13,168 nucleotides of DNA, from positions 1 to 13,168 of the forward strand of contig JAIYBS010000332.1 of the NCBI GenBank assembly GCA_027488415.1. The letters are read 5' to 3'. The notes under the pieces were generated by a model. That model made no database searches. It had not been told where the DNA came from and was given only the letters and a program-made list of their open reading frames with translations. The position numbers and the translations under genes were made by a program. Positions 7,181 through 13,168 of the stretch are shown piece after piece. Source of the DNA: Planctomycetaceae bacterium. GTDB lineage: Bacteria; Planctomycetota; Phycisphaerae; Phycisphaerales; SM1A02. The stretch's first letter is position 1; the number at the start of each line of letters is the position of its first letter.

Positions 7181-7184
7181 TGCT
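7179..7184 (+). promoter_or_regulatory. Candidate -10 box for the gene at 7193
   Basis: TATGCT on the plus strand ends 8 nt before the ATG at 7193. The whole gap to the divergent EVE gene is 24 bp, so there is no room for a conventional leader. A GAGG at 7186-7189 is only 3 nt from the ATG and is too close to be a good ribosome site. Confidence 0.45.
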
Positions 7185-7192
7185 CGAGGCCG

Positions 7193-8632
7193 ATGATCGC
7201 CGCGGCCGCATGCGCCCTGCTCGCGCTCGCCCAGGCGCCCGGCACCGCGCCGGCGCCGGTGCCGCCGCCCGCGCCCGACCGGCCCGCCCACGGCGAAGGC
7301 TCGAACCCCGACGTCGACCGGCGCGATGCGAGCCGCGCAGCCCGCGAGGAGGAGCTCGTCTCGGACCTCGTGCCGAAGCCGATCTCGCCCGAGGCGATCC
7401 GCGCGATGGCGATCGAGCTCGGCGCCGCGAAGGGGCCGTCCGAGGCCATCGACGCCCTGATCGCGCAGTACGACTCGCAGGCCGCGAAGGAGCACGCCCG
7501 CGCGATGCTCCAGGTCCGCGGCCGGCTCGGCGCCGGCTACCGCGCCGCGGTCGCCACCGGGACGCTCGACCAGGTGCCCGGGCCCGAGCTCTCGGCGCTC
7601 CTCGAGGCGAGCGCCGCGTGGCGCCGGACCCTCGCGGCGGCCGACGACTCGCTCCTGCGGCGGATCGCCCTGATGCGCACCACCGACGCCACGCGCTGCG
7701 CGGGAGTGCTCGCCTACGAGCGCGCCGTGGAGCGCGACGACGTCCCCGCGTGGGACGCCGGCGCGGCGCTTCGGCTTCCCGACCTCCTCGACGAGGCCCG
7801 GATCGCGCCCGACGAGCGCCGGCGCATCGAGGACGCGCTCGAGAAGCACTGGGCGGCCATCGCGGGGGCGATCGCGGCACGGCGCGCGGTGATCGCCGAG
7901 GCGGACCTCGAGCGCGCGCGGCTGCAGGAGTCGTGGGGCCCCGCGTGGCAGCTCACCGCCACCGAGCAGGTGAGCGACGAGCGCCTGCGCCAGCTCGACA
8001 AGGTCAGCGCGCGCGAGCGCGCGACCGAGGTGCCGCTGCGCGACGCGAACCGCGCCGCCGCGGCCGCGCTCCTGCGGATGCTCGTTCCCGAGGCGGCCGA
8101 CCGAGTGCGCGACGCCGCCGACCGCACGCTGTGGCCCTGGCTCTTCGAGGCCGAGCGATCGCTTGCCGATGCCGTCGCCCGCGTCACGGCGGACGCGGGC
8201 CACGCGTACGGCGACCCGCTCGCGGCGATGCTGCACGAGCTCGACGTCCGCCTCGCGGCCACGCGGCGCGAGCTCGGCAAGCGCGCGTCGCGGGCCGAGG
8301 AGCTCGGCACGATCGTCGCGGCCGCCGAGTCCGGCGCGCCCGCGTCGGAACTCGTGCCGCTGCTCGAGGCCCAGGTTCGCCTCCACGAGCTGCTCCTGCG
8401 GCGCCTGCGGCTCGTGACGGACGCGGCCGTGCGCATGCAGCAGGCCTGCGCCGCCGACCCGCGCGCGAAGTCCCTGCTCGACGAGCGCGTGGACTCGGCC
8501 CGGGCCCGCTCACGGGCGATCGCCTGGGAGATGCGCGGCATCGCGTCGCGACTCGCCGAGCTCAACGCGCCGATCCCGGAGGGCGTCCCGATTCCCGAGG
8601 AGCCCGCGCCCGGCGTCCCCGCCGGACGCTGA
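7193..8632 (+). CDS. Exported alpha-helical protein of unknown function
   Basis: I do not recognise this 479-aa protein. The N-terminus MIAAAACALLALAQA is a short hydrophobic stretch with no charged residue, followed by a Pro/Ala-rich segment (to about residue 32), so export is likely but the signal peptide is minimal. The rest is rich in Ala, Arg, Glu and Leu and should be almost wholly helical, with long amphipathic stretches (for example EALEKHW-like and ADLERARLQ regions in the middle third and LLEAQVRLHELLLRRLRL near residue 400). A Pro-rich tail, IPEGVPIPEEPAPGVPAGR, ends it. No catalytic motif or metal site was found. The frame is open far upstream, but the ATG at 7193 is chosen because a -10-like TATGCT lies 8 nt before it and the hydrophobic stretch begins there. 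A periplasmic scaffold-like role is possible but unsupported. Confidence 0.82.
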   Translation: MIAAAACALLALAQAPGTAPAPVPPPAPDRPAHGEGSNPDVDRRDASRAAREEELVSDLVPKPISPEAIRAMAIELGAAKGPSEAIDALIAQYDSQAAKEHARAMLQVRGRLGAGYRAAVATGTLDQVPGPELSALLEASAAWRRTLAAADDSLLRRIALMRTTDATRCAGVLAYERAVERDDVPAWDAGAALRLPDLLDEARIAPDERRRIEDALEKHWAAIAGAIAARRAVIAEADLERARLQESWGPAWQLTATEQVSDERLRQLDKVSARERATEVPLRDANRAAAAALLRMLVPEAADRVRDAADRTLWPWLFEAERSLADAVARVTADAGHAYGDPLAAMLHELDVRLAATRRELGKRASRAEELGTIVAAAESGAPASELVPLLEAQVRLHELLLRRLRLVTDAAVRMQQACAADPRAKSLLDERVDSARARSRAIAWEMRGIASRLAELNAPIPEGVPIPEEPAPGVPAGR

Positions 8633-8639
8633 TCGTCGC

Positions 8640-9365
8640 TCAGTTCCAGCTCTCGCCGCGGGGCCACTCGTCGCTGCGCTGCCTTTCGCACAGCGCGACC
8701 AGCCGGTCGAGCTCCGCGATCGCGTCCCGCACGATCTCCGCGCGGCGGATCGGGTCGCGCTCGGCGAGCAGCCGGTACCGCTGCTCCGAATCGCGCACGA
8801 GGGCGAATCCCGCGACCTCGATGGCCGCGTGGGCGGGCAGCCCGGGCCGCGCAAGCCAGTCGAGCACGTGCCGGGTCACCTCGATGCGGGAGAGCCGCGG
8901 GCGCGACAGCAGGCCCTCGATCGCCGCGCGTGCCTGCCGCATCGCGGGGCGCGGCCCGCCCGGGCGCTCCATCGGAACGAGCTCCGCCATCCGGTACATG
9001 CGCTGCCCCTCCGGCTCGTGCATCGCGAGGATCCGCGCGCGCGCGACGCCGTGCAGCACGATCTCGTGGCGTCCATCGGGAAGGCGGCGGTGCTGAACAA
9101 CGCGGCCGACGCACACCACCGGCCGAAGCGGCGGCGCATCGAGCGGACCGTCGTCGTCCCCGCGGGCGGCGATCGTCGCCATGGCGATCGGAGCCGCGTG
9201 CGCCAGGTCCGCGGGCGTCGCGTCACCGAGCGCGTCCTCGACCATCTGCCGGTAGCGCGGCTCGAAGACGTGCAGCGGCTGCAGCGCGTGGGGCAGCAGC
9301 GTCGCGGCCCCAAGCGGGAACAGCGCGACCGGCTGCGAGTAGTCGACCTCGTCGGCGTCGAACAC
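8640..9365 (-). CDS. LON N-terminal (substrate-binding) domain protein
   Basis: A 241-aa protein consisting of a stand-alone LON substrate-binding domain without the AAA+ or Ser-Lys protease parts of Lon. The N-terminus VALFPLGAATLLPHALQPLH then VFEPRYRQMVEDAL (13-46) is the diagnostic 'PLFPL..vlfPg..lpLhvFEpRYr' signature. Later marks are PVVCVGRVVQHRRLPDGRH and VLHGVARARI, matching the 'iGt...i......dGr......G..R..i' pattern. Stand-alone members are widespread; their role is not well defined. The GTG start at 9365 gives the family N-terminus and has a -10-like TAGGAT 6 nt upstream. It lies 29 bp downstream of the fusion gene on the same strand and converges with the gene at 7193-8632, with only 7 bp between stops. 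Confidence 0.92.
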   Translation of the reverse strand: MFDADEVDYSQPVALFPLGAATLLPHALQPLHVFEPRYRQMVEDALGDATPADLAHAAPIAMATIAARGDDDGPLDAPPLRPVVCVGRVVQHRRLPDGRHEIVLHGVARARILAMHEPEGQRMYRMAELVPMERPGGPRPAMRQARAAIEGLLSRPRLSRIEVTRHVLDWLARPGLPAHAAIEVAGFALVRDSEQRYRLLAERDPIRRAEIVRDAIAELDRLVALCERQRSDEWPRGESWN

Positions 9366-9371
9366 GCCCTG

Positions 9372-9377
9372 ATCCTA
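9372..9377 (-). promoter_or_regulatory. Candidate -10 box for the LON-domain gene
   Basis: TAGGAT on the minus strand ends 6 nt before the GTG at 9365, inside the 29-bp gap after the fusion gene. It suggests a separate leaderless transcript rather than simple read-through from the gene upstream. Confidence 0.42.
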
Positions 9378-9394
9378 GGCTCGCCGCGCCCCGC

Positions 9395-11902
9395 TCACGG
9401 GGAGCGCGTGCGGAGCTCGAGCGCGCCCTCGCCCTGCTCGCGCCGGATGTCCCGGCGCCGCGCGACCGTCTCGCGCCACGCGCCGACGACGCCGAGCCGC
9501 CCGACGGTCGCCACCGCCGTCGACCCGAGCAGGTCGCACTCGGCCACGGGGACCGTGCCGTCGGAGTGGACCTTCATGCGACGCCAGAGCTCGCGCCGCT
9601 GGCTTCGGAGCGGGTTCGACCCGTCCGCGAGCCGATCCGGCGCGACCTGCAGGTCCTCACCCAGGAACGCCGTCGGCGGTGCCTCGAGCACCGCGGTGCC
9701 CAGTCTCCCCCACTCCTGCCAGAACGCCGAGAGGTCGGCCACGGTGGTCGCGCGCCGCTGCATGCGCGGCACCACGAAGGGCAGCCCGAAGAGATCGACG
9801 TCCGCGCCGCCCGGCGCGCGCCGGAGGTCGAGCAGGCGCCGCACGTTCGAGACCGCCTCGTCGTAGCGGTCGAAGCCCATGGTCTCGCGGTAGGTGTGCG
9901 CGCACGCGGCGTGCAGCTCGACGCTCACCACGTCCACGCCGGCCTCGACCATCGCCTCGATCGCGCCCGCGGGAGCGAGCAGCTCCGTGCGCACGTGCAC
10001 CGCGCGCACGCCCGCCTGCTTCGCCATCCGGATGCACTCGGGGAGCTCGGCGTGGCGCATCGGGTCGCCGAGGCCGGCGAAGGTCACGACGACGTCGCGC
10101 GCGTCGGACACCTGCGTGAGGATCCGCTCCATCATCGACCGCGTCATCGGCACGCGCTGGATCGTGCCGTAGCGGTGCGGGCTCGAGATCCCGTTGGCGA
10201 ACCGGCCGGTGCAGAGCTCGACCAGGAGGTGCTGCGGCGCGAAGGTCGGGAGCGCCGCGTACTGCCGCTCGAGCGCGGCGACCACCTCCGCGGCGCCCGG
10301 ATACTCGCCGCCGTGCTCGGGAAGGATCGGCTCGATGCCGCGCCGCATCCGCAGCTTGGCGCGCGGCGAGTCGAAGATCGCGCGCACGGTGGCGATGCGC
10401 GCCGCGAACGGCGCGTGCACCACCCACCGCGGCGCGCTCCGGAGGTCGTAGTTCCACTTGCCTCGCAGGCCGGCCATCGCGCCGACGGTCGCGCCCGCGC
10501 CCCGATCGGCGAGGAACCGCAGCGCGTCGACGCCGGCCGCGCACGGCGACAGCCCGGGCGGCGCGTCGCCGAACACGACCCCGCGCCGGCCGACGGCGTC
10601 GAACCTGCCGGCCACGTCCTCGATGCCGGCGGGACCCGTCACGAGGACGAGCGGCCAGTCGCCGCCGACGACGACGGCCCCGTCGAGCCGGCGCGCCTCG
10701 AGGCACGCCGCGAGCGCGCGCGGCGCGAGCATCTCGTCGAACACGGTCGTGCCGCCGATCCCGCCGCCCCACATCGAGTCGCACCACAGCCGGCTCGCCG
10801 CGATCGCGGCATGCTCGGTGCCTCGCAGCGGGCATGCCGCCGCCTCCACCTCGACCGGCACGCGCGCATGCACGGCCGCGACGATCGGCCGCAGCGCGGC
10901 GGGATCGTCCGTCAGCACGATCACCCGCTCGACGCACCGCGCGCTCGCGACCCGCTCGATCGTCCGCGCGAGCACCGGCCTGCCGCCGAACTCGCTGTCG
11001 AGGTGGCGCGGGACGCCCGTGCCGCCGCGGTCCGCCTCGGCGACCACGATCGCCGTGATCGGCCGCGACTCGCGCAGGACCGGCTCGGCCACGGAGGGAA
11101 GCGCCACGCTGCGAGCCCGGGCGCGCCCGGGCGGCAGCGGCAGCGGCCGCCTCACCACTGCATGGCGCACGAGGACCTCCGCCAGCGGCATCTCGAGCGC
11201 CTCCGGCACCGCGCCCGCGCCCGAGTCGATCACGCGCAGCCCCGCCTCGCGGTCGGCGCTCACGAACGCGCGCACGCGGCGCATCGCCGCGTCGTGGAAC
11301 TCCCGGCGCTGCATGCCGAGCCGCCACTCGAGCGTCGCCAGCGTGAGGAACGGGTTCAGCTGCGCGCTCCACGCCGAGTCGAGCGCGGTCCCGCGCGCAT
11401 GCCACACGCCGTCGAGACCGAGCGGGTCGACGCCGACCAGCGCCACCGGATCGCACCCGACGTGCCGCAGCAGCCGGTGCGCGCGCTCCTCGGCGCGCCC
11501 GGCGCCGAGCGAGCCGTACTGCTCGGACTCGCCGCCGCCCTCGCCGCTCAGGCGCAGGTGCCCGTCCCACCACCGCCGGACCGCGGACTCGAGCACCGCG
11601 GGCGCCACGAGGGTCGTCCCGGCAAGCAGCCCTCCCGGCAGCTGCCCGAGGATCGCCTCGAGGTCCGGCTCGTCGACGCCGAGCACGGCCGCGTCCGGAG
11701 CGATGCCGGCGGCAGCGAGCGGCCGGAGCGCGCCGGCCGTGCACGCGAGCACGTACTTCGTGCGGCGTCGCTCGTCGCGGAGCGCGTCGATCGCGGACGC
11801 GAGCGACGGTCCCTCGGCGACGAGGATGCCGAGCGAGCCCGCGCAGGCGCCGCTCAGCTCGGCGATGCCGGCGCTCGCGGTGGACGTCTCGGTGGCTGCC
11901 AC
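9395..11902 (-). CDS. DUF115 - nucleotidyltransferase - radical SAM/SPASM-like fusion protein
   Basis: An 835-aa protein with three parts. Residues about 20-240 are a DUF115 (MptE-like / motility-associated factor glycosyltransferase) domain: AEGPSLASAIDALRDE, then AAGIAPDAAVLGVDEPD, then GSLGAG, HVGCDPVALVGVDPLG and HARGTALDSA. Residues about 282-510 resemble CMP-sugar or SpsF-type nucleotidyltransferases: AIVVAEADRGGTGVPRHL, FGGRPVLARTIERV (305-318), RVIVLTDDP and GDWPLV (414-419). The usual catalytic Lys/Arg pattern of the first loop is altered. Residues about 558-800 follow a radical SAM core plus SPASM-like tail: VELCTGRFANGISSP, FAGLGDPMRHAELPE, then HSDGTVPVAECD. All three CxxxCxxC cysteines are replaced (F568, I572, P575). 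The GTG at 11902 is chosen because the frame further upstream overlaps a divergent gene and a -10-like TAGCCT lies 7 nt before it. A role in glycosylating a surface protein such as flagellin is inferred from the first domain only. Confidence 0.85.
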   Translation of the reverse strand: MAATETSTASAGIAELSGACAGSLGILVAEGPSLASAIDALRDERRRTKYVLACTAGALRPLAAAGIAPDAAVLGVDEPDLEAILGQLPGGLLAGTTLVAPAVLESAVRRWWDGHLRLSGEGGGESEQYGSLGAGRAEERAHRLLRHVGCDPVALVGVDPLGLDGVWHARGTALDSAWSAQLNPFLTLATLEWRLGMQRREFHDAAMRRVRAFVSADREAGLRVIDSGAGAVPEALEMPLAEVLVRHAVVRRPLPLPPGRARARSVALPSVAEPVLRESRPITAIVVAEADRGGTGVPRHLDSEFGGRPVLARTIERVASARCVERVIVLTDDPAALRPIVAAVHARVPVEVEAAACPLRGTEHAAIAASRLWCDSMWGGGIGGTTVFDEMLAPRALAACLEARRLDGAVVVGGDWPLVLVTGPAGIEDVAGRFDAVGRRGVVFGDAPPGLSPCAAGVDALRFLADRGAGATVGAMAGLRGKWNYDLRSAPRWVVHAPFAARIATVRAIFDSPRAKLRMRRGIEPILPEHGGEYPGAAEVVAALERQYAALPTFAPQHLLVELCTGRFANGISSPHRYGTIQRVPMTRSMMERILTQVSDARDVVVTFAGLGDPMRHAELPECIRMAKQAGVRAVHVRTELLAPAGAIEAMVEAGVDVVSVELHAACAHTYRETMGFDRYDEAVSNVRRLLDLRRAPGGADVDLFGLPFVVPRMQRRATTVADLSAFWQEWGRLGTAVLEAPPTAFLGEDLQVAPDRLADGSNPLRSQRRELWRRMKVHSDGTVPVAECDLLGSTAVATVGRLGVVGAWRETVARRRDIRREQGEGALELRTRSP

Positions 11903-11908
11903 GACGGC

Positions 11909-11914
11909 TAGGCT
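11909..11914 (+). promoter_or_regulatory. Weak candidate -10 box for the NTF2-like gene
   Basis: TAGGCT on the plus strand, 39 nt before the ATG at 11954. A start 6-7 nt downstream would leave a leader of about 33 nt. The leader holds a small hairpin, CCGGCG-cgac-CGCCGG at 11930-11945, just before the start codon. The box overlaps the opposite-strand box at 11910-11915 by five bases. Confidence 0.22.
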
Positions 11915-11915
11915 A
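11910..11915 (-). promoter_or_regulatory. Candidate -10 box for the fusion gene
   Basis: TAGCCT on the minus strand ends 7 nt before the GTG at 11902. Hexamer and spacing are identical to those ahead of the LptD-like gene at 1717-1722. No Shine-Dalgarno sequence is visible. Confidence 0.42.
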
Positions 11916-11953
11916 CGGAGACCGACCCGCCGGCGCGACCGCCGGACGCCCGC

Positions 11954-12559
11954 ATGGATCCCGAGCTTCCCTCGTCGCCGCTCCTGACGCGCCTCTTCGC
12001 CGAGAGTCCGTGGACCGCCGCGTTCCCGCTCCTCGTCGTCGCGGCCGCCCTCGCCTGGTGGGGTTCCCGCAGCGACCGCGTCCGCCCGATCCTCGCCGCT
12101 GCCGGGCTGGTCCTCGCCGCGGCGGGCATCCTCGCGATCGCCGCGCTCCGGACGTCGCCGGGCGAGCATGCCGCGGAGACCGTGCGCGCCCTCGTCGACG
12201 CGGCCGAGCGCGCGGACATCGACGGCCTGCGCGCGCGGTTCGCGCCCGACGCGTCCATGCACTACGGGAGCCCGCAGGCGCCGGGCGACGACCTCGACGC
12301 GATCATGCGCGCCGCCGAGTCGCTCCGCGGCAGGCGCCGCATCGAGTCGAACGCGATCACCGAGCTCGCGATCGCCACGCTCGGCCCGGACCGCGGCGCG
12401 GTCACCCTCGGCTGCCGGACCGAGGTCGCCTCGGGCTTCGGCCCGATCCCGACGCGCTGGTGGATCGAGGTGCGGCGCATGCCTGACGGCCGCTGGCTCA
12501 TCGACCGGCTCGCGTGGCTTCGTCTCCTGAACCAGGTCCCCGACCGCGGCGCGCTCTGA
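11954..12559 (+). CDS. Two-helix membrane protein with NTF2/SnoaL-like domain
   Basis: A 201-aa protein. Two hydrophobic segments, about 20-37 (ending AAALAWWG) and about 45-65 (ILAAAGLVLAAAGILAIAAL), are joined by a short basic turn (SRSDRVR), so both termini should lie on the same side of the membrane. The soluble C-terminal domain, about 70-195, has the NTF2-like pattern: a first helix AAETVRALVDAAERADIDGL, then RARFAPDASMHYG, and a closing beta strand pair WWIEVRRMPDGRWLIDRLAW. Such cone-shaped domains serve as enzymes or as binding modules; no catalytic Asp/His pair is obvious. No in-frame start codon lies upstream before a stop at 11909, which fixes the ATG. The gene is divergent from the fusion gene (51 bp apart) and converges on the threonine aldolase gene. 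The exact role is unknown. Confidence 0.82.
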   Translation: MDPELPSSPLLTRLFAESPWTAAFPLLVVAAALAWWGSRSDRVRPILAAAGLVLAAAGILAIAALRTSPGEHAAETVRALVDAAERADIDGLRARFAPDASMHYGSPQAPGDDLDAIMRAAESLRGRRRIESNAITELAIATLGPDRGAVTLGCRTEVASGFGPIPTRWWIEVRRMPDGRWLIDRLAWLRLLNQVPDRGAL

Positions 12560-12595
12560 CGGCGCCCGCGGCTCGCCCGGCCCGCTCGCGGCCGA

Positions 12596-13168
12596 TCAGC
12601 CGCGGACCGCGGACGCCAGCACCTCGAGCGCACGCGCGATGCCCGCGGAATCGACGTCGAGGTGCGTGACCGCACGGACGCGGTGCGGGTCGAGCGCGAT
12701 CATCCGCACGCCGCGCGACTCGAGGCGCGCGCACAGCTCGGGACCGTCGCAGATCCCGCGGTCGACGTCGAAGAAGACCATGTTGGTCGGCGTCGCACCG
12801 GGCTCAACGATCGGTCGCAGCCCGCCGATCGCGGCGATGCCGCGCGCGAGCGAACGGGCGTTCGCGTGGTCCTCCTCGAGGCGCGCCACGTGGTGCTCGA
12901 GCGCGTAGAGCGCCGCGCCCGCGAGCATGCCGCTCTGGCGCATGCCGCCGCCGAACATCTTCCGGAAGCGCCGCGCGCGCAGGATGAACCCGGCGCTCCC
13001 GACGAGCGCGCTGCCGACGGGGCAGCCGAGGCCCTTCGAGAAGCACACGCTCACCGAGTCGGCGTGCCGCGCGAACGCATCGGGCCCGTACCCGCCCGCG
13101 ACGCAGGCGTTGAAGAGCCGCGCGCCGTCGACGTGCACGTGCAGGTCGCGCGCGCGCGCCTCGGCGGC
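12596..13168 (-). CDS. Low-specificity L-threonine aldolase, C-terminal 190 residues
   Basis: A PLP fold-type I enzyme of the threonine aldolase / beta-eliminating lyase family, which cleaves L-threonine or allo-threonine to glycine and acetaldehyde. The 5' part lies beyond the right edge, and the frame is open to the last base. Clear marks are VHVDGARLFNA, in which the Asp binds the PLP ring nitrogen; SVSVCFSKGLGCPVGSALVG with the PLP-binding Lys encoded at 13036-13034; then FRKMFGGGMRQSGMLAGAALYALEHH and EDHANARSLARGI, both near-consensus; and ATPTNMVFFDV and RAVTHLDV in the small domain. The stop at 12596 lies 36 bp from the convergent NTF2-like gene. That gap is very G+C-rich, with no T-tract. 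Confidence 0.95.
   Translation of the reverse strand, partial: AAEARARDLHVHVDGARLFNACVAGGYGPDAFARHADSVSVCFSKGLGCPVGSALVGSAGFILRARRFRKMFGGGMRQSGMLAGAALYALEHHVARLEEDHANARSLARGIAAIGGLRPIVEPGATPTNMVFFDVDRGICDGPELCARLESRGVRMIALDPHRVRAVTHLDVDSAGIARALEVLASAVRG

Noticed and set aside
6018..7880. A 620-codon minus-strand frame that would join sequence from the EVE region through the palindrome into LemA
   Set aside because: The upstream part is an out-of-frame shadow of the EVE gene and the antisense of the gene at 7193. LemA has its own ATG with AGGAGG 8 nt upstream.
8930..11911. A 993-codon plus-strand open frame opposite the fusion gene
   Set aside because: It is Arg/Pro/His-rich without recognisable motifs and lies antisense to a frame with DUF115, nucleotidyltransferase and radical SAM-like motifs.
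11903..12262. A 120-residue N-terminal extension of the fusion protein
   Set aside because: The extra stretch is Arg/Gly/Glu-rich, overlaps the well-formed divergent NTF2-like gene, and loses the GTG with a -10-like box 7 nt upstream. The DUF115 domain begins only after 11902.
12560..12595. A terminator hairpin between the NTF2-like and threonine aldolase genes
   Set aside because: Only a short CCGCG/CGCGG pairing is possible in this G+C-only stretch and there is no T-tract; such pairings are common by chance here.

Overview
This window is chromosomal DNA of a high-G+C bacterium (roughly 70% G+C by eye). It is tightly packed: no gap between genes exceeds about 100 bp, and no rRNA, tRNA, CRISPR array, phage gene or transposase was seen. 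An LptD-like outer-membrane protein points to a diderm. The gene content (an LptD-like protein without cysteines, a DUF115 / nucleotidyltransferase / radical-SAM-like fusion, an EVE-domain protein) would suit a planctomycete of the Phycisphaerae type, but that placement is inference and not certain.

Layout. Positions 1-668 (minus strand) hold ribH (lumazine synthase) followed by the 5' end of nusB, overlapping as GTGA. Divergent from ribH are a UbiA-family prenyltransferase-like membrane protein (713-1714) and a 1062-aa LptD-like protein (1730-4918). Convergent to LptD is a minus-strand run: an EVE-domain protein (6698-7168), then LemA (6018-6596), then RuvB (4967-5995). A perfect 36-bp-arm inverted repeat (6643-6717) lies between EVE and LemA and supplies the last codons and stop of EVE. 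Divergent from EVE is an exported helical protein of unknown function (7193-8632). Convergent to that are a LON-substrate-binding-domain protein (8640-9365) and, upstream of it, an 835-aa fusion protein (9395-11902). Divergent from the fusion is a small membrane protein with an NTF2-like domain (11954-12559), which converges on a threonine aldolase gene cut by the right edge (12596-13168).

The genes are mostly housekeeping: riboflavin synthesis, transcription antitermination, Holliday-junction migration, envelope assembly and amino-acid metabolism. They do not form one pathway. The most unusual items are four. (1) The fusion protein joins a flagellin-glycosyltransferase-like DUF115 domain, a sugar-nucleotidyltransferase-like domain and a radical SAM/SPASM-like domain whose three cluster cysteines are all replaced. 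(2) The long palindrome carries the codons KSVPG-stop in both orientations. (3) A TAnnnT -10-like hexamer sits 6-8 nt before six of the start codons, which suggests widespread leaderless mRNAs. (4) Divergent gene pairs have overlapping -10 boxes.
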